Positions 41,291 to 54,971 of a DNA stretch of 64,000 nucleotides are shown piece after piece. The DNA lies in NCBI GenBank assembly GCA_034190875.2, contig CM067346.1, forward strand, positions 9,819,102 through 9,883,101, in the 5' to 3' direction. The notes below the pieces were generated by a model that made no database searches, had not been told where the DNA came from, and saw only the letters and a program-made list of their open reading frames with translations. Made by a program: the position numbers and the translations under genes. This DNA comes from Urechis unicinctus. Its lineage: Eukaryota; Annelida; Polychaeta; Xenopneusta; Urechidae. Numbering within the stretch: the stretch's first letter is position 1; each line of letters opens with the position of its first letter.

Positions 41291-44186
41291 TCCTTATATA
41301 AACGTCTTTGGGTCAGCTTAATTTAGATATCAAACAATGGACACTAGGTATAAGTTCTATAGAACAATTACTTTTTAAGCTGCGCAGGGCAATATAAAGC
41401 AGATTAAAACATAAGGATTTCAATTATAAAATAAAACAGTATGAAAAATAAAACAGTATGACTGACTGGTCTTAATTCAATGGATTATCTGCCAATTGCC
41501 ATTGTAGAATCCTGTGACAGATTACATAAAAACAATAATAAAGAAAAGACTTCCCTGAGAGCGAATTATCTCATGAGATCTTCTTGATATATCCCAACAT
41601 TAACTTTAATCATCAGCCAAGGCTGTTAAATTTAGGACCGTCTTGTCGTGTAGGCCATGGTGCTTGACATTGGAGAAAAATTCATATGCGACCACTTGCG
41701 CTAATGCATTGCAGTATGGGGTTACAAGTACATGCATTTACGAATTACGACAACTGCTCCCGGGGTTAATGAACGTGAGCATGTTGGTCTCCATCACAAA
41801 AGTGAGTTCGCCTGTGCGACGATTGCAGACATCGTCCAGATGATACTAGCTGCACATAATATATGGGTTTTGGGAATCTATGTTCATTTTTAAGAAGTGC
41901 AATATCGTATGTACTTAGAACCTTACTTTTCACTTTGCCGCTCGAGAAATTTGATACAATAAACGGTGATCTCATTAATAAAATCTTAGGTGGGATATTG
42001 ACATAGATGAATGTCGTTGCTGTAAAATGGACGCATATATTGTAGCTAATGCATTGTGTATTCACATAATGAATGGGCATTGTTTTCTAGTTAAAAAGGC
42101 AAGATGAGCATTGCTGTAGACTCAATACTGTTTCGGACAAAAAGGCATCTGGTACACACGCACTGTGTCACTTTAGCATGTTATTGTCCTTATTATCTTG
42201 CAAGCTCATTGATGCAGATGCCCATATATTATTGGTCAAACATGGCCGAATGCTAAGCAACTATTAGATTATGCAATAAATCAAATGAGTGGTAAGAAAA
42301 TGTTTCCTCCCAACTGTATGAAAACATAAGGACTTGCCTTTATACTGGCTCATGCTATGCTTATAACAAGCGTATTTTTTAAACGAAAATGGTAAAATAA
42401 TCAACAAAGTAGGTGTTGTGAGTTTCTTGCATGTTCAACCCCGCCTAAGACATACTGTCTTACTATTATCACCATTGTGTTTGAATACCAGAAGTTTGGC
42501 CGTTTTGTATTCAGAATAAGAACATCTACTCATCAGCCTTGGTGATACGGAATTAAACCATCAAATAGAAATTGGGGAGGCCAATACTGAAGTTAATTTT
42601 AATAACGACCATTATGCATGTAGCATTTGATATTGTAATATATTCATGCATGAATAAGAAAACCAAATTTAACCAGTGAGTACCATTGATATTGTACAAT
42701 GATTAGCACATTTATGCCACAGAACAACCGAATGCAGCAAATCTGCCTTTGAAGGGAACTAAAAAACGTAGTTTGTTTAATTTTTGCCTTAACTCAGCTC
42801 CGGTAAAATTACGCGCTAGTCGCCTAAACAACACAATATTATCGAAAGCAGACAAGATGTTCACCGAACCCATCTGTGTTATTTGACACCGACGTTGAAT
42901 ACGACAATGCGGCCCAGCACAGGGCCAAGAAAGGTTTACGTTTCCCTGATACAAGGAGGAAATTTACTTTATCGTTGGCATAACTCGCTGCAATGTGGTT
43001 GTCTCATGGATTATTTGTAACAATTATTCTGTTGTATATATCAATAGCCATTAACGTCTTATCATAATTCAAAATGGACGAATGCGTAAACACAAAAAAT
43101 GAACATTGTATTTCCTCGGGCTGATGAATTGGTTGCTGACCAATCCTTATTTAACGCAGGGAAGTGAAATCGTCTGCAATCCAGCGTCAATCTCGCACGT
43201 CGTGCTCCAAAACCATACGAAAGACATTAAATTGAGGTGAACGATAAGGCACGATACCCTGCTGTTCCGCCATGTATCATGTTTATAAAAGATAGCCATG
43301 AACCTTATGTTAGTGACACGCCGTCTCCAATTGGAAACCATCTACATCGTGTCTTCCTCTATTTTAAGTCGACTTGGTGGCTGAAGATGTGCTTTAAGTC
43401 ATAAATACTCGGTACAACTTGGTTCGCATATTTTATTTAAGGGGCAAGCTTCACTTGCAACCTTCTTGACACTGTATTTGTCGGAATTACTGCATTCAAG
43501 GCCGGTGGCAAATTCGACACTATCATCAGACGGGTTTCGTCATTGATCTAGCAAAGAAATAATTGGCAATGACATATTCTATCCATTGCGACTAAAATGC
43601 AGCATTACAAGTCTTACAAAAGTAATGATTATATCAAATATTACTTCTGGAATATCCCAGCTCAAAACAACATTTATTTCGACGCATGTAATTGTCCATG
43701 ATATGGGATAATTTGTATGTATGTATGTATGTAATGTGTGCCCAATGTTTGTTAAACTGCACGTTTAATTGCATGCATTGTTGATTTTGTTTGTTCTATA
43801 TACACAACAGCTATAGTATTCACGCAAATAGCATAAGTGACATTGAGTTCATATCCAAAGGGGCGCTTTTGCTATGAAATAACATCAGCGAGTCGATTCT
43901 CAGACATTTGAACGAATGTAAATTAGCTGAACTAATAGAAAAGCATATGATATAAAAATTAACTGTTCGTCACGTGGGGTTGCATAATAGTGTCTGCTTG
44001 TTGGTTTGCTTCATCATTTGGCACTAAAATAGCTGCTTTCATTCTCTAATTGAAATTTGCTTAACAAATTCCAAGAACGAGATGCAATTGAATGACTAAT
44101 GACACCAGAGAGGGCGACGTCTCATTAAAACAATAATCTTGCGACATTCATTTTCTCTGGACGCTGTCATATGCAGATAACATTTC
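41291..44186. other. Gene-free stretch
   Basis: About 2.9 kb without recognised genes. A (TATG)5-like run lies at about 43,715-43,733. Frames of 64-104 codons have no domain features. Confidence 0.55.
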
Positions 44187-44209
44187 GCAAATAAGTTTGA
44201 TGTTTATGT
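44187..44209. repeat. 23-bp direct repeat, left copy
   Basis: A 23-base sequence beginning GCAAATAAGTTTGATG is repeated without mismatch at 45,262-45,284, 1,075 bases away. Confidence 0.85.
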
Positions 44210-45261
44210 TTGAATCAACTATCCATCAGCTTTGGCCATTCATTCATGCCACTAAACATTATGTGACACCAATATGGTTGATTGATTGTGATTAAGATAG
44301 CACAAATCGGTACATATCTTAGTGATCTAGTAAGAATGTTATCTTTCTTACCAGTCAGTATTTGCATACCTAGAGTGATTAAAAAATCATGAAACGGCTT
44401 TCACGGCTCACACAGTGCATTATCAATGCTGTGATTTTCCAATGCACGTCATTTTCACAGCGCTCAATTTAATCAGCCCCGCGTTCACCATGACCATCAA
44501 TGTTTTTTGTGAGCATGCCTATGCATAAGAGTGCATGTATAATCAAATGAAGCAAACATTGTGATTGTGTGTTTTCTTGAGGTGTTACTGACGATTTACT
44601 CGCGGTGCTCGATTGCTTTAAGCTAATGAGTTCATGATCGATACAAAAGCCGAAATCAATTTAATCTTCAGGGACATATGGTGTTCATTCGTTATTAAAG
44701 CAACTATGGGAAGGAAAACATGTGTAATCATGCGTTGTTGGTTCATAGCCAATGTCACGGGTGATTTACGCCCTCTAGCTTTATTCGTTTTGCCTTTTAT
44801 ATGCATTGCATAAACACGTCGCTGCATTTGGGGCATTCAAACCCCACGGGAAATCATGTTCAGTTGTTTATTCGGGTGATTGAATCTTTTCTGCAGACGT
44901 GACAGGTAATCCAACAGAATAAACGAATGCGAAGCAAGGAAAGAGGCGCATTTCGTAAGAAAAAACAAAACATCGGTAATGGTCAGGACATTAAACAAGC
45001 GCGCACACTGATTCAAATCATCTAATGCCTGAGTCACATGAGACCTTCATGTGCTTACGGGTCCCGTACGGGGCTGTAGTCCGTAGGGTGCCCTTAATAA
45101 ATCATCCCCCATTCGAAGTAGTGGTCACATGATTTATGGGTGGTGTGCAGGCGTTCTGCAGGTGATTTGTGGGGATCTGGCCACGGGGTCGAAATAACCA
45201 ATGCGTGCACTATACAGGCATTTAAAGAAACCCATAAGAAAATCGTGCGGGCCCCACAATT

Positions 45262-45284
45262 GCAAATAAGTTTGATGTTTATGT
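45262..45284. repeat. 23-bp direct repeat, right copy
   Basis: Exact partner of 44,187-44,209. The DNA between the copies (about 1.05 kb) changes at about 45,040 from AT-rich to GC-richer, and includes the palindromic CCCGTACGGG near 45,064. I recognise no gene in it. Confidence 0.85.
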
Positions 45285-45358
45285 GCAAAGTGCAATGTCA
45301 GCAAGTATTATAGAGAGTGGGGGATCTAAGCGGTTTTCCAAACTCTGCTAACAATGGT

Positions 45359-45416
45359 GTTTTCTCTACTTACAATGATGTTTTCTCTACTTACAATGAT
45401 TTTTCTCTATTTACAG
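45359..45416. repeat. Tandem repeat, 21-bp unit, about 2.7 copies
   Basis: The unit GTTTTCTCTACTTACAATGA plus T occurs twice in perfect tandem (45,359-45,379 and 45,380-45,400), followed by a partial copy TTTTCTCTATTTACAG. It lies about 115 bases before the transposase fragment. Confidence 0.9.
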
Positions 45417-45531
45417 CTAATATTTTGTCCAACTAGTAGACAATTTACAGGTATACCCCCCAACTAGAGAAATTTTTCTGCATGCCTGTGTGTATGTACA
45501 TGGTGGCTCTCTTTCTGTATCGATTTCTCTA

Positions 45532-45742
45532 TGTGCGTCTGGAAATGGGGATTCCCTGTGGCGGTGGTATATGCATGTGTGGCGCGAAAGGCGTTGGGCA
45601 GAAACAAGAAAACAAAGAGACCAAACCACGATTCCCGGAGGTAGTCCCAACTGTGTGTAGTCCCGACGTTTTATGCGCTCTTATAACTGTTGCCACCTGG
45701 ACTGGCTTGGTGGGTTGGAGGCCTTGGATTGTATTGTTGGTT
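45532..45742 (-). mobile_element. pogo/Tigger-like DDE transposase fragment
   Basis: The minus strand of this GC-richer segment reads, without a stop, TIQGLQPTKPVQVATVIRA, then KTSGLHTVGTTSGNRGLVS, then LFSCFCPT...PHMHIPP. The order (TT-V/I-Q, P-x-K-V, K-x-x-G-x-x-T-S-x-x-RG-x-L-V-T, then PP-M-F-I-P) is that of the DDE domain of pogo/Tigger and Jerky-like transposases, just after the first catalytic aspartate. The aspartate itself (expected in NxDE(S/T)G) is not preserved upstream. The fragment is short and ends in a stop at 45,529-45,531. The 120-codon plus-strand frame at 45,482-45,844 is its antisense shadow. A chance resemblance cannot be excluded. Confidence 0.5.
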
Positions 45743-45857
45743 TGCGCTGATCAAGTTGGTTCTGCATATTATTTGCCTTGGTTTGGAGGAGGAGGTTTAG
45801 CCTATCCTATCACTGTTCGTACCCTATATGAAGTTATCTTCTGAAGAGGTATTTTAT

Positions 45858-45858
45858 A

Positions 45859-45892
<34 letters not shown>

Positions 45893-45957
45893 TACTGATA
45901 TATATATTATATATATATATATCGTATATATATATATATATATATTTATTTAATATT
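45858..45957. repeat. Imperfect (AT)n array
   Basis: Three (AT)n runs separated by CACTACTGATAT and CGTATA, followed by TTTATTTAA. Confidence 0.95.
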
Positions 45958-48900
45958 CTAACCAAATATTGGTATACCCGATCAGAACAAATCATTCAAG
46001 CGGAATGTTCTGGAAAACGCAATTATATCATTGTTGGCAGAGACAGTGATCCCCTTTCGGTTTTAATGTGACAGTGTTTTAGAATTATTCAGCGGTAGAC
46101 GATTGTTCACTTTTTGGGCATTAAAACGTACTTTCAATATATCAAGCGGATAAGATCAGCACGATGATAAAATCTATTCTATCTTTAGATCGATTTATTG
46201 CACCATTCTTAGCAAAGTACTACTGATGGGGAGGTGCTCAAACTACACTCGATTGAGCGAGTATATTATATTATCACTATTATACTTCTTCTTTGGTATA
46301 GGTATTAGCGTGAAATGCAACATACCCGGTTGAAATATACTACTGATTGCTATAGACGAGTGCATGCGAAAGCATCGCATTAAACAACGGCGAGATATGA
46401 ACAAACAATTCTTGGTAGGCATTCTTAATGTGACCGTAGCGTAATATGAAACGGAGTTGTACAGCCTAGAACATTTGTCCTGAAAGGTTTCGCATATATT
46501 AACCTCATCATCCACGCATCGTCCGCAGGGGTAGGGTTGGACACACGTGCGCTAAATTTCTTACGACATTCTTTCCACGAAATAGGGTTATTTTTGGACG
46601 CGTTTGCCGCGCCATTCTGTCGGCTACTTATTTGTCTTGTCTACGCATGACGTTCCGAGATTTCTTTATTTAGTCTGTTTAGCTTTAAGCATTATATCTT
46701 TATCTCTCCCGGTAGTAGGACATCCATTCTCAAGATAGGTTTGAAGGTGTTTTAGTACAGAATGGAATGGACGTTAGTCCAATTTATTAACCAGCCTTAA
46801 CCATCGCGTTAAGGTAATAACTTTCTACAAACCAGTAGTTGACACGAAGCAGCTTCCGCTTAAGGAGGCAGTGCGTAATTAATTGCACGTCAAGCGACGG
46901 TCATCCATAACAGTGCGTTTTGCTTATTTACTCTTTACATGATATGCTATTCACCATTTTTGCTGCAGCGCACGAAATCTCCAATGCTTTTCATTCGCTA
47001 ATCACTGGTGGAACTGTTAATGTGACAGTTGCAGGAAAATGTAGCTTATCGCTGCTGCGCAGTCAAACTGAAGACCAATAAGTGTAGTGATCGGTCGGAT
47101 GCCTGGCATTAACTTTTTCTGCAGGTATATGAAACCTATTGTCCCTTACTTACTGCATAAAGCAAGTTTAAATGTAGAAATACACAGCAGGAATAAGCAG
47201 GAATTCATAATTAATCTCAACTAGAATAATGACAGTGCTAAGAATGTAAGTCGGCATTTAAAGCTAATTAGAAGGCGAACTTATATAGTTTTATTTAGCA
47301 GTGACGCCAGTTTCTTGCATTGTATTGTGATAGAAATTGAGCTATACTCTAAAGCTAAATTCTATCAACATACATCGATATTTCATGATAATTGAGCCAA
47401 ATATCTTCTGGAAACGTCCCCCTGATGCAAGTTCTGTCTTACCAGTATAACAATATGCGAGCATAGAGGGCTACACTAAAACGGTCCCAGTTTGAATAAT
47501 TGTGGCGGTCAACTGTGTCAGCGCACCCCTAATCATTTGACGCAGCACTTGCAATGTTTTTATTATAATAATCTTGCACCAAACCGTAGAAGAGCGTCGT
47601 CGCAAGTACCTTGCTGGGGATCGCTGTGAAAAGATGAGAGAAGTGAATTCAATAAAATGGCAGAAAAAATAGTGAAATTAAACACACACTAAGCAATGCA
47701 AAGTAAATGTCCTGAGCATATTAGTATCTTGGTTGAGACAATCGATTTTGACCAGAGTGCAGATCGTTGTTCTCACTTCTTACCAAATGATAAGACAAAG
47801 TAATATTATATAAGAATAGCCTATGATATAATTCAGCGAGGCGTGGTCACAAGGGAAGCACAATATCAGTTTAGTGTTGTAAGCTACAAAAAGACCCTAG
47901 GGTTGTCAGAGCTAACTCTATACAGGATATGCGAATTCTTAAACCTTCTTAGGTTTCAACATCGCGCGAATGTTCGCATCTGTTGCTGCAGGCACAGTAA
48001 ACTCGCTGGCGTCAAAGTCGTCTCAGTTGAAGAGTGGTCTTTATACTTCCACAAACAGCGAATAATTGCGTTCAATAATGCCCTCCGATGTACGGAAAAC
48101 AACCCACAACAGTCACAGAAATACAAAATATATAATATATTAATAGCACAAACGTCATGCGTTATTTTACATCTGCTCCATATGGATAGAAACTTAAAAA
48201 CATATGGTATCACGTGACGTATAAACGTTTCAACCAACGATATATAGCATGAAATTAATCAACATATATTTTCTTTATTCTATCTCCGTTGTTAAGCTAC
48301 TTGAGCATGTCAGTGAGCGACATTCAATTATATCCATATTCCTTGCAAATTCGATCCCTAGCGTATGATTTTCATCAACATTTACGCACAGTTCGTTTTG
48401 ATCTTGCTTCAAAACAATTCATTTAAAGTACATTACATCATCATATTGTTTCATCCGCGGCAGTTAGAAAATTAGTTTATCTAACATGACTGTTGAAATT
48501 GCAATAATGATTGACTCTTGCATCGACCACTGCACAGAGCGTGTCAAATTAACAGGTTGATCATTAAAACAGGCTTTAAACCTGACGTTTACTATGCACG
48601 ACTCTTGCTGAAATGCTCTCTTGCTAGTTATGCAATTGCTTGCAGGATGAGTTCGATGATAATTGTGATATTACTATTAAAGCGCTTACATGGAATGAGA
48701 CAGATTTGCCATCACCTAAAATTATCATGGAACTCAGGCAATCAATACATTGCACTGAGTTGTACATATCGGATTGGTCTTCAATCTGCTTATTATAGCA
48801 TACGTTTATTCAACATATCTTAGATGCATTTCAGATTGCCCAAATTGCCAAAATAATTATGAAATCACACATAATCTCTTCACTGAATCCCTCACCTACC

Positions 48901-50020
48901 CTCATGAGGTGCATGTAGCAGGTCAAAGGCAATACCCGTAGTAAATAGTTCTGCTCAAAGAACTCACATTTGCATCTTTTTTTGGATCATATGCAATTAG
49001 CTACCAACATATGATAACGGATTTGCTCTATTCAACCTAGGTATTAAAATGTCCACACTTAACATGCATAGAATTGGTTTATGACCAAGAAACTAGTTGC
49101 TGTTTTTTATTGCCCATTTGACAGCAATATGCCAAAATAACTGCATATAACAGTTTTGATAACTGTTTAAGTAACCTTTTACAATTCTGCACGAAATAGT
49201 CATTTGCGACTCTACTCTCAAAATATGCGACAGACAAATCTTGTGTGCATCGTTGTATATGTTGCAGGAATAATACATTAAGACGTGTAATAGTGATCAT
49301 GTAAGTATTTAGCATCTTTCCATTTTCGGGATGTAAACAACCATGACAATGATTCTTTATGGCATCACAAAAAGCAGTGCCACATGATTTAACTATTGGA
49401 AATTACAAGTCTCGAAGTAAATGCGTGCTTACATGTGTTACTATAACGTTCATTAGTACGTAGCGTACCTAATATTAGTTAAAACACCATGAAAGAAACT
49501 ATTTGAATGATTGATGTTGCTGGCTTGATGATCTTTCAGTATAATTGTCGGCCAGTCATACCCATGATGTCGCAATTTGCATGTTAACGTCAGAAGAGCC
49601 TGATTTTGGCTAGTTCAACTATATCATTCGAGGTTGGCAGAAACGCCGTTGCGCGAATATTGGGATATTATTTACCGCTATACCGACGTTCCTGCCTTCA
49701 ACGTTCGCGGCTCTTACTTGCAGATGATTCATTTCGACCCCGCTGTTAATGCTGTTGGTTTGCTGAAACACATTTAGCCATTGCGTTGGTGGGTGATAAT
49801 TTCCTAGTGAAACCATGACGTCATCGTAACGCTAGTTGATAATAATGTATTTGTTGGGTTGGGATCTGAAATCTATAATTATCATGGCTGACCACCCTAA
49901 TTCAATCAGTCCAGTGAAATAAGGGCCGTTCATTGTCATTGAGGCCAACAGAATGCTCGATGTAGACTTTAAACCGTGGATTGGTAATTATGCTGCGTAT
50001 GCTGTGTACTTTATAATTAA
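45958..50020. other. Gene-free stretch
   Basis: About 4 kb. Frames of 61-124 codons, including overlapping opposite-strand frames at 47,843-48,237, show no domain and no splice context. Nothing recognised. Confidence 0.5.
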
Positions 50021-50029
50021 TACCACTAA

Positions 50030-52930
50030 ATCAATACACTTTAGTGGTTGGTGTGCATGGTAAGATCCATTCAAATTACCAATCTTGACCTGTTGTTCTT
50101 GAAGCCGATAATACTTCAGCAGCTGGCAACATAAATACTATTCATGAAACCTATTTGCAATGATAGCGGTTGTTGATGTCATCGCATCGCTACGATGTAT
50201 ATAGATTCATATGAAACACCAAGATGAAGAGAACATAATTCCCTGAAATCAATTGTCACTATCCAGCTCCTCCCCATACGTGCGATTCAACTATTGTTGG
50301 CTTACCAAATCATCTATAATATAAAAGCCTTATTCAAGTACGATTCTTCGCAGCACTATAACGTCATTTATACATTATATACTCTACGGCCATGCGTGAT
50401 ACGATGAAATTTACATAATCCAAGATAGCGCGTGCTTTTACATTCGGTCCATTTGTGCTAATGGATCGCAGTGTGAATTTTGAAGCGCATGTATTTGCCC
50501 GCTGTATATGGCCTAATTGTCAACACCCTAAGAGCGATCGGAGCGGGAGCATATAATCCGTTAATGGACCTGAGGTGGACGCTTTTTAGAGTACAATTCA
50601 AAGCTCGTAGTCGTTGATTGACAATGCATATCTTTCATATATCTATAACATCAGATTGTTGGATTATTGTGCTATGTCGATATTATGCATTTCTTTACGG
50701 ATTGCTTACTTTCATTAAACCATATTTACAGGTACGTCAAATTAGGAGCAAATGTTTGAGGAAAAATAGAACATGAGTTAAGATATATTCCTTATTGCAC
50801 ACACGCATACTTTTAATCTTTAAGTATCCCATATCGATGCGCATAAATATCGTACAAACGCCCATGTCACAAAACATTGGTTCACAATGAGCACTGGCTT
50901 TATACCTACATCGCCTCCTCTATTATATACAGCGAACGACACGGCAACTTGGTCTTTGTACAACGTTTAAGACAGTAAATGAATGATGCTTTGTATCCAC
51001 TGCATCAGTGATGTGCGTCATAATTGTGATTTGATTACCGGGAAAGAGGCTATTTTGACTGTTATTATCTGATATTTGACGCAGACTATTCAGAATACGA
51101 TCAGCGCGCCCTAGAGGCGATAACGACTAGTCTAATACAAGCGTTTATAATGCTTTACGATAGTAAATTACACCGAACACTTCGACTAAGGGATGTTGAG
51201 CGATTACTAGATTCTGTATCAAGTTTCTTAATGTTGAAATTTAGATGAATGAGTTTTATGTATTTTCATAATTGGTGTTATCAGCCATTTACGAAGCGGC
51301 GTGATTTAGGGTAGGTATTCATGATAACGCTTACAGCCATATTACTTTACGTAATACTCTTAATGAGTTTTTGCATGCGTTTGTGATAACGTGGTTTGTG
51401 AGCACGTTCGTAATTTATTGTTGCAGGTTCTTTGCGCAAGGGTATTAACAAAGGTCGCTTGGGGTTAGCGCTATGAACCAATGGTCGACGGTTGGAATGT
51501 CCATGAAGGCATGATGGACATAAACGATAGATTAATCAATATGAGAGTGGGTCAATGACGGCTTATTATGCGTTTGTAGAAATAGAAAGGCCAAGCCTTA
51601 TGACGTTAAGCAGCGGGGTAAGACGCTTTATCAACATCATTATGTATGCTGCACGCAAGAACGCACCGATTGTCTCAAAGGCAGACGAAAATGGTAATGC
51701 GCGCAACGTATTAAATGATAAACGAAGGGAATGGAGCTTTACTCTCTCGGCGTTGCTATGCTACAAGGGGTTGTTTAATGATTATATGTGTGATGACATC
51801 CTTTTACTTGTATTAAGCCATATTGGGCGAGCCCATTAAATCCTCTCACAAAAGGCTAAAGTCAGATGATACTAATGATACTAAATCACTGATTTGAGTT
51901 ATAGCCTGTCATCTAGGGTAAATGATAAATACGACAAATCAATCCCTACATGCCGCGGTTTGGTATCCGTTTGCTACACTTAACTTAGTCCAAGTGTATT
52001 TCATATAGCTCTTATTCGCGCAATTATGCCGTAAACGTCAAAGAAGTTATTCGCTATAATCTTTATCGACGTAATTGCGTTGGTATGAATATGTATGAGT
52101 TACCATAAAATCTGCGCACGAAATCATTAACTTTTGAGATGCTTTATCTTTATAGCTGAAATTATGGCACAATAAAGTTTAATATTATCGCGGGGTGAAA
52201 TAGCAATCTCGGTGTTCTCCACCTCAGTATGATTGTACAGAAAGTAGCGTTTTGCAGTTGAATAAAACAACAACGAGCCATATGTTTACTAAGACAAGCA
52301 TAGGGCCATCGAAGTCCCAAGGCATATATGTTTGATTGGAAATGGAAATACGTTCATTGTTCTTACATGTTCTTGTTCAAATTGTTTTGTTTCGCCAGTC
52401 ATACATATAATGATTATTCCCTTTAATGGTCATGATGAGTGCAGTGCTGTGGTAAACGCTTAGGTATGTAACGATCGCCGGTTCGTAAGCATGAACTAAA
52501 GTATGATTCTGTTCAAGAATCTTGCATAGTAGTAAACCGTTTTCTTATTAACACCTCTGACAGTGCTACTAGTGCTAGAGTGATTCTTTTCCATTCCATG
52601 ATTCCCATCCATATCATTACGTCGTACAATTACTTCCTATAAGCCTTCAAATAAGACATAAAAATGTGGAAAGCTTCGATCCACATAATAGGAAATGGGC
52701 GTTGTGACATATCATAAGCTACTGCCATATTTGCCAAATTATGGTAAAACGCAATGCCATACTGTTATATTCTAGTCCTCTCTACCTGCGTTGACAGTGT
52801 TATCTGGGATAAAACGCATATGCTTTAGTGCTCGAAACAAATACTTTGGGTGCAGCATTTGTATTCACCTTACCACTTACTAATACTTACATTACACACC
52901 AGCCATTCAAGCTGACAATATGAAACAAGT
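50030..52930 (-). repeat. Right arm of inverted duplication, segment 3
   Basis: Reverse-complement partner of 23,690-24,690 (checkpoints given there). The homology occupies 52,550-52,930 and about 50,030-50,640. The roughly 1.9 kb between (50,640-52,550) has no partner in the left arm. It contains frames up to 94 codons (51,555-51,839) but nothing I recognise, so it is an insertion here or a deletion in the left arm. Confidence 0.78.
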
Positions 52931-54471
52931 TACAGGAGTAGGCCCTTCTCTTATTAACGCTGTTAAAAACCTCATTGATATATATATGTGCCTAACTTAC
53001 TGTCACGGGCTGGACAATTAAACTTTAGGGTAAATAATTTAACAAGCCAAACCTGTTAAATGAATCACCATTTTATCTTCGCAAAGTCTTCTCATGAAAA
53101 TCGTGCACTCTCATCTCTTCCACTTGCCTTGAGCTATCAAAAGCGATCGAAGTGCAGTATCCATGCGTTGATAAATCGACTAGAACGCTATTCGCTATAT
53201 TTATATTACTCAAGACCACCGCATCCACCCCAGATAATAATATACGTTAAACTAGAGTTCTAGATCACACGCTCTCCGAAAAATTGGTACAGCCTTACAA
53301 TATTTGCAGGGGAATTGTTTTATGCAATGCAATTTGCACGGAGCTGTATATGATATCACTTGATGTATATTTGTGTAAGTTTTGCCCCGCAAGAGGTCAC
53401 CCGAGGCATGTACTGACGTACACATCAAAGGGTTGGCTATTGCAAAGGAAAGGTAATGTTGGTTCGGTTTTAACTGCTGCAATAACCTCGAATGCATTGT
53501 GTATTACGAAAAGACATTGTATGTGAATTATACCATTCATGCGGTGTGCAATTTTAACGTGCCTTTGTAGATGATTTTAAGTAGAAAAAAAAAGATATAT
53601 TCCCAATAAAATGTGGTTTTCGGCCAACTGCCTAATTGCAGTGTATTCCTACTAAACCTAATACCATTAAGCAGATTACATAAATAACTGATTGATTTGC
53701 ATTCGGAATAAACTAAAGATATCTAGCCCAACATCAGAGCACATCATTATTTGGCTGAAAGAACTTTTTTGAAAATAGTAAAATTAAGCTCGTCTCATAT
53801 CAGTCGCACCTAACCAACATATATGATGAAGAACAGTTTGTTAATATATGTGTGATATTTTGTCGCTTTCAGTGGGTGATGCGTACCATCATGACAGTGG
53901 GGTGTCCTGCACCCAATTTTCCATTATTTCTATCATTAAACACGTGTTATTTCGTATGCATCATGTTATGTTTGGTTATGTTCATCGTTGTTCAGTTTTA
54001 TGAATATCATTTCATAACCACTTTTTTGTAGGATATAAGAATTCATTTCGAATTCACACATGTTTCGCGTACTTTGTCTAAGGGACACACCATTTTGATT
54101 GTCTTTGTCATTACAATGCATTAACTTGCCTAAGAATAATCCCTATATTATATTCTGAGTGAACAGTAAAATGACGATAAATGGCGAGCCTTTATTTTAT
54201 ACACATGATGGCATAAATGTGAGGTTATGTGCAATGTACGATTCAAGGCTGCCTCTATCTTAAAGGGAGACACTTTGAAATAGGAATGTATCAATTTACA
54301 ATGGAGCTTTAGCGCTTTAATACTGGTGTTGTGTTTATCGTTCTGTTTTTCACCCATGATAATGGTCTCATCTTTCACTACGCATGATGTCTACCGCTGA
54401 ATGTCGTAATAACAAGTTATAGGCTATATAAACATAATTGAACGAAAGAAGACGTGATTGATTTACATACA

Positions 54472-54472
<1 letters not shown>
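52931..54472. other. Stretch with no recognised feature, no partner in left arm
   Basis: About 1.5 kb of AT-rich DNA. Overlapping frames of 80-81 codons on both strands near 53,252-53,526 have no domain. No gene called. Confidence 0.55.

Positions 54473-54566
<94 letters not shown>
54473..54566. repeat. (AT)n microsatellite
   Basis: About 94 bases of pure AT dinucleotides, followed by TGTAATATTTTTCAA. Confidence 0.98.
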
Positions 54567-54569
<3 letters not shown>

Positions 54570-54971
54570 ATATTTTTCAATTTTTTCAATTGCATGGTTA
54601 ATGGCTTTGTCGATACTGAGACTCAAATACTATGCTCTTACAATTCATATATATGTCATTCACAGGGCATCCCCAGGGCTTAATAATTAGCTGTAAACAT
54701 ATCTGTAAAACTACGGCTCTGCTAAAAGGAATTCATCCAAGCCGATTCTAACAGCTGCATCTGTTGTTCAACGGCTACCATAAAGCCACCGTTTGGATAA
54801 CGAGTTGTTTTCCGTATGAGCGTCATATCTTGATGGCATATCTACGTGCAGCTGATTCAACCGCCATGGCCTTCGCAGTCGCACTTTTTCACAGAAATAG
54901 GTATCACTAGACTAGGATTAATTCGTGGACCACACCGATCACCTTGTGTTATCAGCAATTGTATATTATAG
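54567..54971. other. Presumed 5' region or intron of the P2X7-domain gene
   Basis: No exon recognised. The gene downstream must begin in or before this interval, because its first recognisable exon lacks a start codon in frame. CATTCACAG at about 54,657-54,665 is an acceptor-like site without a clear exon after it. Confidence 0.4.

Noticed and set aside
45050-45080. Palindromic CCCGTACGGG as a possible regulatory or transposon end
   Set aside because: It is short, has no matching partner nearby and no associated gene.
45482-45844. 120-codon plus-strand frame with Cys and Trp residues
   Set aside because: The opposite strand gives a transposase-like reading. This frame has no recognised domain and is best seen as its shadow.
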